A stretch of DNA of 64,000 nt from Polyangia bacterium (GTDB taxonomy: Bacteria > Myxococcota_A > Polyangia > Nannocystales > Nannocystaceae). The stretch covers positions 1 to 64,000 of the forward strand of contig JAUIKS010000032.1 of assembly GCA_030430565.1 (NCBI GenBank), in the 5' to 3' direction. The first letter of the stretch is position 1, and every line of letters begins with the position of its first letter. The translations under genes were made by a program, and so were the position numbers. The notes under the pieces were generated by a model, which did no database searches, was not told where the DNA came from, and saw only the letters and a list, made by a program, of their open reading frames with translations. Shown one piece after another: positions 35,903 through 44,544 of the stretch.

Positions 35903-37906
35903 ATGACGGTGCCGGATAATCAAGAAGAGTCGCTCAATCAGGATGACGCGTCCATCCACGTTTGTGTTGATAAGTACCCCGAACAACTCGATCAGAACCC
36001 TGACGTTATCCGTCCAAGGCCGGGTAACAACGTCCCGCTGCAGCTCACGCTGCTCAAGCAGTACGCGTGGCCGAATGGCAGCACGGTCCGCGTGAGGTTC
36101 CTCGACGGTGACCCGGAGGTACAAGAGCGCGTCAAGAGGTACGCGAACGAGTGGAGCCAGCACGCGCACATCTACTTCGCGTTTGGCGATGACGACGACG
36201 CGGAGATCCGCATCTCGTTCCGGGAGCGCGGATCGTGGTCGTATCTCGGCACGTACTGCAAGAAGATCGCGCGGAATCAGCCGACGATGAACTACGGGTG
36301 GCTTCGTCGCGACTCGTCTGACGCCGAGGTCCGACGCGTCGTCCTGCACGAGTTCGGGCACGCGCTCGGCTTTATTCACGAGCACCAACACCCCGAGGCG
36401 GATATCCCTTGGGATAAGCAGGCCGTCTACAACTACTACACCAACCCTCCCAACAGCTGGACGAGGGAGCAGGTCGATCACAACCTGTTTCGGCGCTACG
36501 CGGCGGACACGACGCAGTACTCGGTCTTCGACACGGCGTCGATCATGCTCTACCCGATCCCCCAGGAGCACACCGAGGGGGACTACTCGGTGGGGATGAA
36601 CGACGAACTCTCGGCGGTCGACAAGGCCTTCGTCGGGATGATCTACCCGAAGCCGCTCGTGGACAAGGTGTCCCTGGTGATTGACGCGGAGCCGATCGCG
36701 GACGGGATTCAGCTCGCCGGGACGACTCGCGAGTTCAGCTTCGAGGTAGCGCGCGCTGGCCAGTACACGATCGAGACCTCCGCGATCGACCCGGACGCGC
36801 CCTTCGACGCGATGAACGACACGGAGATGCGCCTGTACGACGCGGGGGACAACGAGCTCGCGTACAACGATGACCGCGAGGAGGACTTCTACAGCCGGAT
36901 CGTCGAATTCTTAAACCCTGGTGAATACACCGTAAAGGTCAATCACTTGTACGACGATTCAGTGTGCAAGTTCCGGATCGGCGTTCGCGGCCAGCAGGAC
37001 GCGGCGGCGCTGGTCGAGCCCGACGTCGACGTGACCGGGGCGGCTGAGAAGTACCACGATAAAATGGTGAAGAAGGGCAAGCGCGGCCGCATGCGCAAGC
37101 GCGGCTGGGCGGACATCACGGGGATCACCCTGCACCAGTTCGCAATTCATCAGTTCTCGTCGAAGGTCTGGTACAAGGTCCGCGCCCACCTCGGCGTCCA
37201 TCACGACGGTACGGTGTACCTCATCAACCCGTTCGAGAACGTGGTTCAGGCGTCGAATGGCTTCAACAGCGATACTGTAGCGATTGAGGTCGCCGGCAAT
37301 TACCGTGAGAATGAGGACAAGCCGTCGTCCTACTGGAAGAAGGGCGGGGGACCGTCGAAATTGACCGATGAGAAGATCGCGGGGCTGCGCAAGGCGATTC
37401 GCTATATCATCCAGCAGGTCGAGCTCAACGGCGGCAAGATCACGAGCGTCTACGCCCACCGACAGAGCTCGAAGTGGAGGCGCGCGTGCCCAGGCGAGCT
37501 GATCTGGAAGGCGGGCGGCGAGTGGGCCCAGCAGGAGTTTGGTCTGACGAGCGGTGGCCCCGAGTACACGCGGGGGAGCGGCACGCCGATTCCCGCGCAC
37601 TGGTACGAGAACCCGCCCAGCGACCTCATGGACCCGAGCGGGATGCCGGCTGAAGCGGATGACGTCGACGAGGACTCGTTCAGGGACTACGGTCCTGACA
37701 TCCTCTTCGACTTCCCGGACGACCCGGAGGAGGAGGAGGCTCCGATGGGTGCTCCACAGAGCATGGAGCGCGCGCCGAAGCAGGCGGCGGAGCGTACGAT
37801 CACGCTGCGCGTCACCCGGGCCGACGGCGCGAGCTTGTCGGCGGACGTCCCTGGGCTCGATGATGACACGCTGATCGGGCTTATCGAGCGCTTCGTCACC
37901 GGCTGA
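35903..37906 (+). CDS. Matrixin/astacin-like metalloprotease fused to a PGRP-type amidase domain
   Basis: A 667-aa protein. A zinc metalloprotease domain lies at ~60-250: HEFGHALGFIHEHQHP (HExxHxxGxxH, H149 onward) and a Met-turn SIMLYPIPQ. A pre-peptidase-C-like beta domain follows (about 260-370), then an N-acetylmuramoyl-L-alanine amidase/PGRP-like domain (~400-560): GITLHQFAIHQ, VHHDGTVY, YAHRQSSKWRRACPGE, with plausible zinc His/Cys positions. The C-terminal ~100 residues are acidic and linker-like. No obvious signal peptide. GGAGG lies 7 bases before a possible GTG start at 35909, so the true start may be 6 bases inside. Peptidoglycan plus protein cleavage within a conflict cassette is unusual. 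Confidence 0.84.
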   Translation: MTVPDNQEESLNQDDASIHVCVDKYPEQLDQNPDVIRPRPGNNVPLQLTLLKQYAWPNGSTVRVRFLDGDPEVQERVKRYANEWSQHAHIYFAFGDDDDAEIRISFRERGSWSYLGTYCKKIARNQPTMNYGWLRRDSSDAEVRRVVLHEFGHALGFIHEHQHPEADIPWDKQAVYNYYTNPPNSWTREQVDHNLFRRYAADTTQYSVFDTASIMLYPIPQEHTEGDYSVGMNDELSAVDKAFVGMIYPKPLVDKVSLVIDAEPIADGIQLAGTTREFSFEVARAGQYTIETSAIDPDAPFDAMNDTEMRLYDAGDNELAYNDDREEDFYSRIVEFLNPGEYTVKVNHLYDDSVCKFRIGVRGQQDAAALVEPDVDVTGAAEKYHDKMVKKGKRGRMRKRGWADITGITLHQFAIHQFSSKVWYKVRAHLGVHHDGTVYLINPFENVVQASNGFNSDTVAIEVAGNYRENEDKPSSYWKKGGGPSKLTDEKIAGLRKAIRYIIQQVELNGGKITSVYAHRQSSKWRRACPGELIWKAGGEWAQQEFGLTSGGPEYTRGSGTPIPAHWYENPPSDLMDPSGMPAEADDVDEDSFRDYGPDILFDFPDDPEEEEAPMGAPQSMERAPKQAAERTITLRVTRADGASLSADVPGLDDDTLIGLIERFVTG

Positions 37907-37938
37907 TCGCGCGTCGCGGCGCCAGCGGAGCGGGGCAG

Positions 37939-37968
37939 CCCGCGGTCAGCGAAACAGCTGGCCGCGGG
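37939..37968 (+). terminator. Strong hairpin after the metalloprotease-amidase gene
   Basis: CCCGCGGTCAGC (37939-37950) pairs with GCTGGCCGCGGG (37957-37968) around the loop GAAACA: 12 pairs, including one T-G wobble, 32 bases after the stop. No T-tract follows. It probably separates this gene from the next, which starts 204 bases after the stop. Confidence 0.5.
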
Positions 37969-38110
37969 CGCGCTCTCGACTTGCGCGGCGATCGCTCAGC
38001 AGGCGGGTACCGAGCTGCCCTGATACTCTGTCGACATTGACGCGCCCGCCCCAGGAGAGCGTACACGCGTCGTAAACACCACAACTTGACCACCGAGTCC
38101 GGGAGCTACC

Positions 38111-40093
38111 ATGACTGATGAGAAGCTGTGCCTCCTCCTCCGCGACCCTCAGCAAGAGAGCTCATTTGGATCGCTCTCGCTCGGCTCCCTCGACAGAGAC
38201 GACAATCCGAAGGTCCAAGAGAAGGTGAGCGACGAGCCGCCGACCCTGCGACACTCGGGATCACCCAATGAAATTTCGCAGGGGTGGGGGGTGCTCTATC
38301 CGGCGAACCCCCTCGGCCGCAAGCTGTTCTCCGCGATCGAGGAGCTGTGGGACTGGCGCGACAAGCAGCTACGCGACACGAGCCCGATCTTGCGGGCGCA
38401 TCGGTGGGAGATCGGGTACGGGCAGTCGGCGAGGGCGTTCCTCGCCAGTGAGTACCTGCGCCTGGCTCGGTACAAGCAGCCGCTGTACATACTGATCCTC
38501 GGTGACTTCGACTGGATCGGGCTCGATTTCGAACGGACCCTGAGCGACCAAGCTCTCGTCGGGCGCCTGTGCCTCCAGAAAGTCGAAGACTACCGGGCCT
38601 ACGCGAAAAAGATCGTCAGGTGCGAGGGCGCCGAGCGAACCGAGAAAACGCGGTCTACACCGCGGATCCTCCTGTACTCACCGGGCGGCGGTGAAGGCTG
38701 GGCTGGCGATGAGGCGATCGAGTGCAGCGACGAGCAGATGATCAAGCCGATCCATCAGCACCTCGTCGATTACTCGGTCGGGCGGTGGCAGCTCGACAGA
38801 GACGGTATATTCCGCTGCGGCCCGCGCTCGCAAAGAGATAACCAGAAGACCTGGGCCGACGCTGTCAAGCTAGCGACCGCGAACGAGCCCACGGTGCTCA
38901 TCAGCGTGAGCCACGGGGCTGGGAGCGAGCACTTCGACGCCGAGACGCAGCGCAAAGAGCAGGGGAGGATGTACGACGAGGAGCGGGATCTCATCAGCCT
39001 CGATGACCTGTCCGAGCGGCCATTTCTTCCACAAGGCGCGTGGTTCTACAACGCGTGCTTCGGCGCTGGCACGCCGAAGGAGAGCTTGTTCGAGCCGTGG
39101 CTGCGGCGCATGCGGGCGGCGAAGCTCTTTCGCGCCGGGGCGGATGTGGCCGCGACGCAGGCGCGCGGCGAGCACGGCTTTGTCGCGCGACAGCCCAAGC
39201 TGGCGCTGGCCAACCCCGAGGGGCCGCTGGTCGTCTACGCCCACGCCGATATCGCGTTCACCTACAGCTTCGCCCAGGGCGGCGGCCAGGCGGCGCACGG
39301 GGAGGGCTCAGCCCCCACCGCGATCTCGGAGCTCGCTGACGAGCTGATCCAAGGCAGCCGCGCGGGCGTGGCCCTCAACATGTTCGCGGACCCGATCCAC
39401 GCGGCCAGTCACGAGGTCCAAAAGGCCTACCAGCGCTTGGCGATGCGCAGCAGCGAGGTCGTGAATCGGCTGGTGGACGACCGCGACCTCACGGCCCTGC
39501 CGCCGGAGCTGCGCGGACGCGTCGCCAAGGCCGTGGCCGAGCGGCTCACGGTGGGGGGGAGAGAAGCGATCACGGTTCAGGGCGTCGCCTTGAGCGCTGG
39601 TGTGCATACGTCTCTGCTCCTGACGGCCTACGGCGGGGACGAGAGCCGCGAGCAGTTCACGCTGCGCAACCAAAACTGGATGGCGTTTCACGACCTCAAG
39701 TCGTGGATCCTGCTGGGCGATCCAGCGGCTCGGCTGCCCATCCGCAAGAACCTCAAGCGCCGTCGTATCACCGCGAGCGAGTTCTTTGGGTACGAGATCA
39801 GCAGCCGCCGCGTGCCCAGCGAGAAACAGACGACCGAGCCCGCTCCAGCGCCGCCGGCCGCCGCGGACGCGCCGGCGGGGCTCGAGGTACCGGCGCACCT
39901 CAGCGCGGCGCTCGGCGATGACGACGAGATGTTGGCCGCGATCCGGGGATTCCGGGCGGCGCGAACTCGTGGCGAGACGGGGCGCTCGGTCGCCAGGGAC
40001 TACGGCGTGACCCTCGAGGCGCTCAAGAACTGGGACGCGTTCGTCGATCGCCTGATCCGGTGGTCATTGTCGAGGGTGCGGGCGCGCGAGTGA
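38111..40093 (+). CDS. Caspase/CHAT-like cysteine protease-domain protein
   Basis: A 660-aa protein. The central domain (about 190-360) has a caspase-fold dyad: His in VLISVSHGAGSEHF (H268) and Cys in GAWFYNACFGAGTP (C316), close to caspase, gingipain and CHAT proteases. The N-terminal ~180 residues (with GWGVLYPANPLGRKLF and a LYILILGDFDWIGL strand) may be a regulatory domain. The C-terminal ~70 residues end with a helix-rich segment (RSVARDYGVTLEALKNWDAF), possibly a small recruitment domain. No signal peptide. It lies downstream of the metalloprotease-amidase gene and 51 bases upstream of the CHAT-NB-ARC-TPR gene, all on one strand. Effector function is inferred. Confidence 0.83.
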   Translation: MTDEKLCLLLRDPQQESSFGSLSLGSLDRDDNPKVQEKVSDEPPTLRHSGSPNEISQGWGVLYPANPLGRKLFSAIEELWDWRDKQLRDTSPILRAHRWEIGYGQSARAFLASEYLRLARYKQPLYILILGDFDWIGLDFERTLSDQALVGRLCLQKVEDYRAYAKKIVRCEGAERTEKTRSTPRILLYSPGGGEGWAGDEAIECSDEQMIKPIHQHLVDYSVGRWQLDRDGIFRCGPRSQRDNQKTWADAVKLATANEPTVLISVSHGAGSEHFDAETQRKEQGRMYDEERDLISLDDLSERPFLPQGAWFYNACFGAGTPKESLFEPWLRRMRAAKLFRAGADVAATQARGEHGFVARQPKLALANPEGPLVVYAHADIAFTYSFAQGGGQAAHGEGSAPTAISELADELIQGSRAGVALNMFADPIHAASHEVQKAYQRLAMRSSEVVNRLVDDRDLTALPPELRGRVAKAVAERLTVGGREAITVQGVALSAGVHTSLLLTAYGGDESREQFTLRNQNWMAFHDLKSWILLGDPAARLPIRKNLKRRRITASEFFGYEISSRRVPSEKQTTEPAPAPPAAADAPAGLEVPAHLSAALGDDDEMLAAIRGFRAARTRGETGRSVARDYGVTLEALKNWDAFVDRLIRWSLSRVRARE

Positions 40094-40144
40094 GCGCGTC
40101 GTCACAGGGGCGCGCGGCTGGCAACACGCGGAGACGAGGATGTC

Positions 40145-43100
40145 GTGCAGTTGATCGAGATCGTGCGCGCGAATCGTAAAGACTCGTTTGTGTACGCGAC
40201 AAGAGAAGAGCACTACAAAGTGCGTCTTGGACCAGGTCACTACAATAACCTGTCTATCGACTGGTCGCTCGAGAACGATTATAAGCTCTACGAGGAAATC
40301 GCCGCGATCTACGAGGACGCGCACCCGCGGCCCGCGCGCGTCAAAAAATTCTGTAACGAGCTGCGACATCTCGTAGATCCGGCGTGGGAGTTGTTCGCGC
40401 GCCACCTCGCGCCAGGAGTCGCGGGGGTGACCTTCACCGTGTGCTCCGACGCGGCGGAGGTCTATACATTGCCGTTCGAGCTCATCTCGACCACCCACAA
40501 TTCGGGGCAGGCGCTCGGGATGCGCGGCGGCGTCGCGTTGCACTACCGCTGGCCGGGCGGCTTCGCGGCGCCGGCCAGCAGCGGCGTCGACTCCGGTCGT
40601 GTGCTCGTAGCCTGGGCCGCGCCGCGACTCGACGACGCGCGTGGCTGCAGACAGCTCACGGTCCCGTCAGACGAACATATCGAGCGAATCGAGCGGGGCC
40701 AGGGGGAGAAGCTGGAGTTCTCCCGTGACGATGGTGATGTCATCTCGAGGGTCTCGCTGTCCGGCTTGGTCGCGAGCTTGAAGCGAGCGTCACCCGCGCC
40801 CGTTCGTGTGCTGCACCTGCTGTGTCACGGGGTACGGGTCGGCGAGACCTATCATCTCGCGCTCCATCGCGATGGTCTTTCCGAGGTCGATCTCGTCGAC
40901 GCCGAGCGCTTGGCCGACGCCCTCGCGCCGTTCGCGTCGACCCTGCAGCTCGTGGTCGTATGTGCCTGCTCCTCCGGACACTCCGGGCGGCCGGGTAATC
41001 ACATCGGCAGCGTCGCGCAGACGCTACACCGTCGCGGGATCGCGCAGGTGCTGGCCTCACGGTTCCCGCTTACCTTCGAGGCGTCGATTACGCTGACCGA
41101 CACCTTGTACCGGAAGCTCGGCGCTCAGGGGCTGAGGAGCGTTGATGACGCGGTCGCCGACGCGCGAATGCGGCTCAACGAGAAACACGGCTACGCCTGG
41201 GCGTCACCGCAGCTGTACGTGGCCCCGCGTGAGGCCGAGGACCTGCAGCCAACGCGCTTGGTGGCGCTGAGCGCTCGGGACCCCTGGTTCGTCGGCCGTG
41301 TCGACGAGCTCAACCGACTCCATCATCTCCTCGACCCTGAGCGCGATGCTGGCAGTGACCTGCAAGCACCCGTGCCCGTCGTGGTCACCGGGTCGCCGGG
41401 GATCGGAAAGTCGGCGTTGGCGCGGGAGTACGCGCATCTGTGTCAGAAGGCGTTCCGAGAGATCCATTGGCTGGACGCGCAGCGCGACGACCTCGAGCAG
41501 GCGTCCCAGTCGTACGTAGCGCAGGACGCGGGTGGAGCGAGGCCTCGGCTCCTCATCGTCGACGGCGTGAACGACGTGCACGCCGCGATAGAGGCGTTGC
41601 CGTCGAGCGCGTCGACGCGCGTCCTGATGACCACGCGGCGTCGCGTCGCTATTGGCGCGCGCGAGCTTGTTCTCGGCCCACTTGACCCGCGCTACGCCGA
41701 GGCGCTCGCCCTCGGCGAGAAAGCGTACAGCGCTGCGGAGCTAGAGGAACTACGACGATTGTGCGCGGCGCTCGGTCACTCGCCCTGGGCGTTGGTTCGG
41801 CTTCGCGGTGACTTGGCCGTGGGCATGAACGAACCATCGGACTTGCTCGCGTGTTTGTGCGAGGACGGCCTCGTCGGGCTCATCGATGAACTCGACGATC
41901 CGGAGATCGGGGGCTCTCTGGCGGAGCTGTTCGCCGCGAGCGTCGACCCGATCAAGGCGCGCGCCGACTGGGCGTTCGCGCTTCTGCGCGTCGCCGGTGC
42001 CCTCGCGCCCGTTGAGATTCCCCGCGCGCTGCTCCTCGACGCGGCCGCGAGGCTGCGCGGCGAAACCGACGCGCCGCGTAACCTGGCGAAGGTGGCGATG
42101 AGGCGGTTGGTGCGCGGCGGCCTGGCGCGTCCGGGCAGACGGGTTCAGGGCGTGAAGAGCTTCGTCTTCGGCAGCCTGACGCACGCCCGCGCGCGACAGA
42201 TCGGTGGCGCCGCTGCCGACAGGGCGGCGCTCAGCGCTCTGGCCGCTGTGGGGAGCACGATCGCGGATGACGAGCGCGGCTTGATGCAGCTCGCGCCATT
42301 CAGTCGTCATTGTGCGATCGTCATCGGGCGCGTGAAGACGAGCGAAGATGTCACAGAAGAACATCATCTCCTCGCGCTACGGCTCGCGCGATTTTATACG
42401 CTGACCGCGAAGTACGACGATTCCCTCGCTATTTGTCAACGATTCGTCGAGCGGGCCGATGGGGCATATCGCGCTGCGCTCGACCTCGAAGCCGCGCGGG
42501 CTATGGCCGCGCTTGGGCGTCACCATGAAGTCCTCGATCGGCTTCACCCCGACCCGAACGCCCAGCACCCCGCGACCACGTGGCGGTTGATCGGCGAGTC
42601 CCTGGCTCGGCTGGGGCGCTATAGCGACGCGCGGGCGGCCTTCGAGCGCGGGCGGGCGGGGCATCAGGAGACGGGCGGGCAGCCGTTGGCCGATACGCTG
42701 CGATCGTTCGCGGAGCTGTTGAGCTGGCTCGGGGAATACGGGCAGGCGGCGGCGCGTTGCACCGAGGCTCTGGCGATCTACGAGGAGATAGGCGCCCGGG
42801 AGCATCCCGGGCAGGCGCGCGCGTTGCGGGTCCTGGGTGAGGTGCTGCGCAGACAGGGGAGGCCCGACATGGCCCTGCGACACCATAGCGACGCGCAAGA
42901 GATCCAGCGCGCGACCCTCGGTCCAGATCACCCCGAGGCGGCGCGAATCACGTGTGCGATCGGTCAGGCGCTTCTTGAGCGCGGGCGCTACGGCGAGGCC
43001 AAGGAGCGCTTCGAGGCGGCTCACACGATCCTGACGCGGACGCTCGGACCAGAGCACCCCACGACCGCGTTAGCGTTGCTGGCGCTGGGGCAAGCGCTCT

Positions 43101-44395
43101 GTGGACTGTGCGAAGCCAACGGCGCGCTGTCCACCGTTCAGGCGGCGCGCTTTACTCTCCAGCGACCCGCCGTGGCGGGGCCCGAACACCCCCTCACGGC
43201 GTTGGTCCTACGGACCCTGGGCGAGGTGCGTCGCTTGCGAGGCGAGTATGACGACGCGCGGCGGTGTCACGCGGCCGCGCTTCGACTTTATAAGAGCAGC
43301 ATGGGACCCGAGCACCCCGCGACGGGGGGCGCGTGGAGGTCCTTGGGCATCACGCTGCGCGCATGTGGTGAGTACGCGGACGCGTGCAAGCACTTCGAGC
43401 GCGCGCGCTCGATCCACGAGGGGACGCTGTCAGCGGATCACCCTGAGCTCGCCCGCACGATATGTGCCGCGGGAGTCACGTTGTGCGAGCAGGGCAATTA
43501 CGAGGGCGCGCTCGTCATCCTCGATCACGCGCTCGAGAGTCTCGAGCGCGCGTTCCCGGAGCCCGGCAACGTCGGGCGGTCCGAGCACCCCGACACCGCG
43601 ATCGCGCTGTGGGCCAAAGGTCTCGCGCTACACGGACAGGGGCGGTACGGCGAGGCGCTTCGCAGCTTAAGACGCGCGAGCGCGATCCAAGAGGCGGCGC
43701 TAGGAACGAATCACCGAGACACGGCGCGGACGCTGCTGGCGATCGGCCAGAGCATGCTCGCGCGCGGAGAGTTCAGCGACGCGCGAACTGTCCTGCGGCG
43801 CGCCGCAGTCGCCGCTGAGAGCGTGATGGGGCCGGAGCACCCCGCGACCGCGATGGCGCTGCGTGGGCTCGGGCAGGCGCGGCAGCACCTCGGGGAGCTC
43901 GATGGCGCGCGCGGTCTGTATATCCGCGCCAGCGGGATCCTGGCGGAGCGGCTGGGGCTGGGCCATCCGGAGACCGCGCTCGCGCAGCGCTGCTTGGGGC
44001 AGGTCTACAGTCGTCTCGGCCGGCATGAAGTCGCGATCTCGGCGCTGCGTCGGGCGAGAGTGGCTCAGGAGCGCTCCCTGGGTGGTCAGCACCCCGCCTT
44101 GGCGATCACGCTGCGGGCGACGGGCGAGGCGGAACTCATGCGCGACGCTCCGGACAGGGCGCTCATGCTGTTGGAGCACGCCCGTCAGATCCAGCACGGG
44201 GCGCTGCGAGCCGGCCACCCAGAGACCGCGATCACCCTCGCCAGGCTCGGCGTGGCGAAGCTGCGCGCGGGACAGGCTGGGCGCCCGTTGATCAAGGACG
44301 CCCTCGAGGTCCTCACACCAGCGCTCGGGGGCGATCACCCCTTGGTACAGTCGTTTCGGGCGCTCGTGGACACTCAGCCCCTCCCCGGGGACTAA
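40145..44395 (+). CDS. CHAT - NB-ARC - TPR protein (NLR-like receptor)
   Basis: A 1416-aa protein. An N-terminal CHAT domain (about 1-375) shows His in LHLLCHGVRVGE (H228) and Cys in VVVCACSSGHSG (C275); the usual Asn before the Ala-Cys pair is Cys here. Then a STAND/NB-ARC ATPase: P-loop VVTGSPGIGKSA (K422), RLLIVDGVND as Walker B, and a winged-helix-like region to ~700. From ~770 on come about eleven kinesin-light-chain-type TPRs of ~42 residues with the motif LG-P-E/D-HP-x-T-A. This is the layout of a bacterial NLR: TPR sensing, ATPase switching, CHAT protease output. The GTG start has GAGGA 4 bases ahead. The stop at 44395 is 138 bases from the element end. Confidence 0.87.
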   Translation: MQLIEIVRANRKDSFVYATREEHYKVRLGPGHYNNLSIDWSLENDYKLYEEIAAIYEDAHPRPARVKKFCNELRHLVDPAWELFARHLAPGVAGVTFTVCSDAAEVYTLPFELISTTHNSGQALGMRGGVALHYRWPGGFAAPASSGVDSGRVLVAWAAPRLDDARGCRQLTVPSDEHIERIERGQGEKLEFSRDDGDVISRVSLSGLVASLKRASPAPVRVLHLLCHGVRVGETYHLALHRDGLSEVDLVDAERLADALAPFASTLQLVVVCACSSGHSGRPGNHIGSVAQTLHRRGIAQVLASRFPLTFEASITLTDTLYRKLGAQGLRSVDDAVADARMRLNEKHGYAWASPQLYVAPREAEDLQPTRLVALSARDPWFVGRVDELNRLHHLLDPERDAGSDLQAPVPVVVTGSPGIGKSALAREYAHLCQKAFREIHWLDAQRDDLEQASQSYVAQDAGGARPRLLIVDGVNDVHAAIEALPSSASTRVLMTTRRRVAIGARELVLGPLDPRYAEALALGEKAYSAAELEELRRLCAALGHSPWALVRLRGDLAVGMNEPSDLLACLCEDGLVGLIDELDDPEIGGSLAELFAASVDPIKARADWAFALLRVAGALAPVEIPRALLLDAAARLRGETDAPRNLAKVAMRRLVRGGLARPGRRVQGVKSFVFGSLTHARARQIGGAAADRAALSALAAVGSTIADDERGLMQLAPFSRHCAIVIGRVKTSEDVTEEHHLLALRLARFYTLTAKYDDSLAICQRFVERADGAYRAALDLEAARAMAALGRHHEVLDRLHPDPNAQHPATTWRLIGESLARLGRYSDARAAFERGRAGHQETGGQPLADTLRSFAELLSWLGEYGQAAARCTEALAIYEEIGAREHPGQARALRVLGEVLRRQGRPDMALRHHSDAQEIQRATLGPDHPEAARITCAIGQALLERGRYGEAKERFEAAHTILTRTLGPEHPTTALALLALGQALCGLCEANGALSTVQAARFTLQRPAVAGPEHPLTALVLRTLGEVRRLRGEYDDARRCHAAALRLYKSSMGPEHPATGGAWRSLGITLRACGEYADACKHFERARSIHEGTLSADHPELARTICAAGVTLCEQGNYEGALVILDHALESLERAFPEPGNVGRSEHPDTAIALWAKGLALHGQGRYGEALRSLRRASAIQEAALGTNHRDTARTLLAIGQSMLARGEFSDARTVLRRAAVAAESVMGPEHPATAMALRGLGQARQHLGELDGARGLYIRASGILAERLGLGHPETALAQRCLGQVYSRLGRHEVAISALRRARVAQERSLGGQHPALAITLRATGEAELMRDAPDRALMLLEHARQIQHGALRAGHPETAITLARLGVAKLRAGQAGRPLIKDALEVLTPALGGDHPLVQSFRALVDTQPLPGD

Positions 44396-44533
44396 GAGCA
44401 CGTCTTCGTCGCGTGCCGCCGAGGGCCCAAGCGCCTCGAGACGCGCGATCCTGGCGCGGTCTCACATGGGTCCCGCGCGACGTCGGCGGAGAGAGAAGCC
44501 GAGTAATTCCTCTTGGTTAAGCGGCCGTCCGGC

Positions 44534-44544
44534 AGCAGAAGGTG
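44534..44544. repeat. 11-bp direct repeat, right end of element
   Basis: AGCAGAAGGTG, identical to 30581-30591. Outward of it (to 45503) the integrase frame continues without interruption. Confidence 0.88.

Larger units (their letters stand above)
30581..44544. mobile_element. 13.95-kb element inserted in an integrase gene
   Basis: The span is bounded by identical 11-base direct repeats, AGCAGAAGGTG, at 30581-30591 and 44534-44544. Outside them, the two halves of one tyrosine-recombinase gene lie in the same orientation and join in frame across a single repeat copy. The element itself is 13,953 bp (one repeat plus contents). It carries five large genes (30842-44395) with two divergent transcription directions. 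No transposase, integrase, terminal inverted repeat or tRNA was found at either end. The repeats could be an att core or a target-site duplication; the lack of inverted ends favours site-specific or recombinase-borrowing insertion. Confidence 0.85.

Noticed and set aside
30581-44544. Classical transposon with terminal inverted repeats
   Set aside because: The inner ends next to the direct repeats do not match as inverted repeats and no transposase is present.
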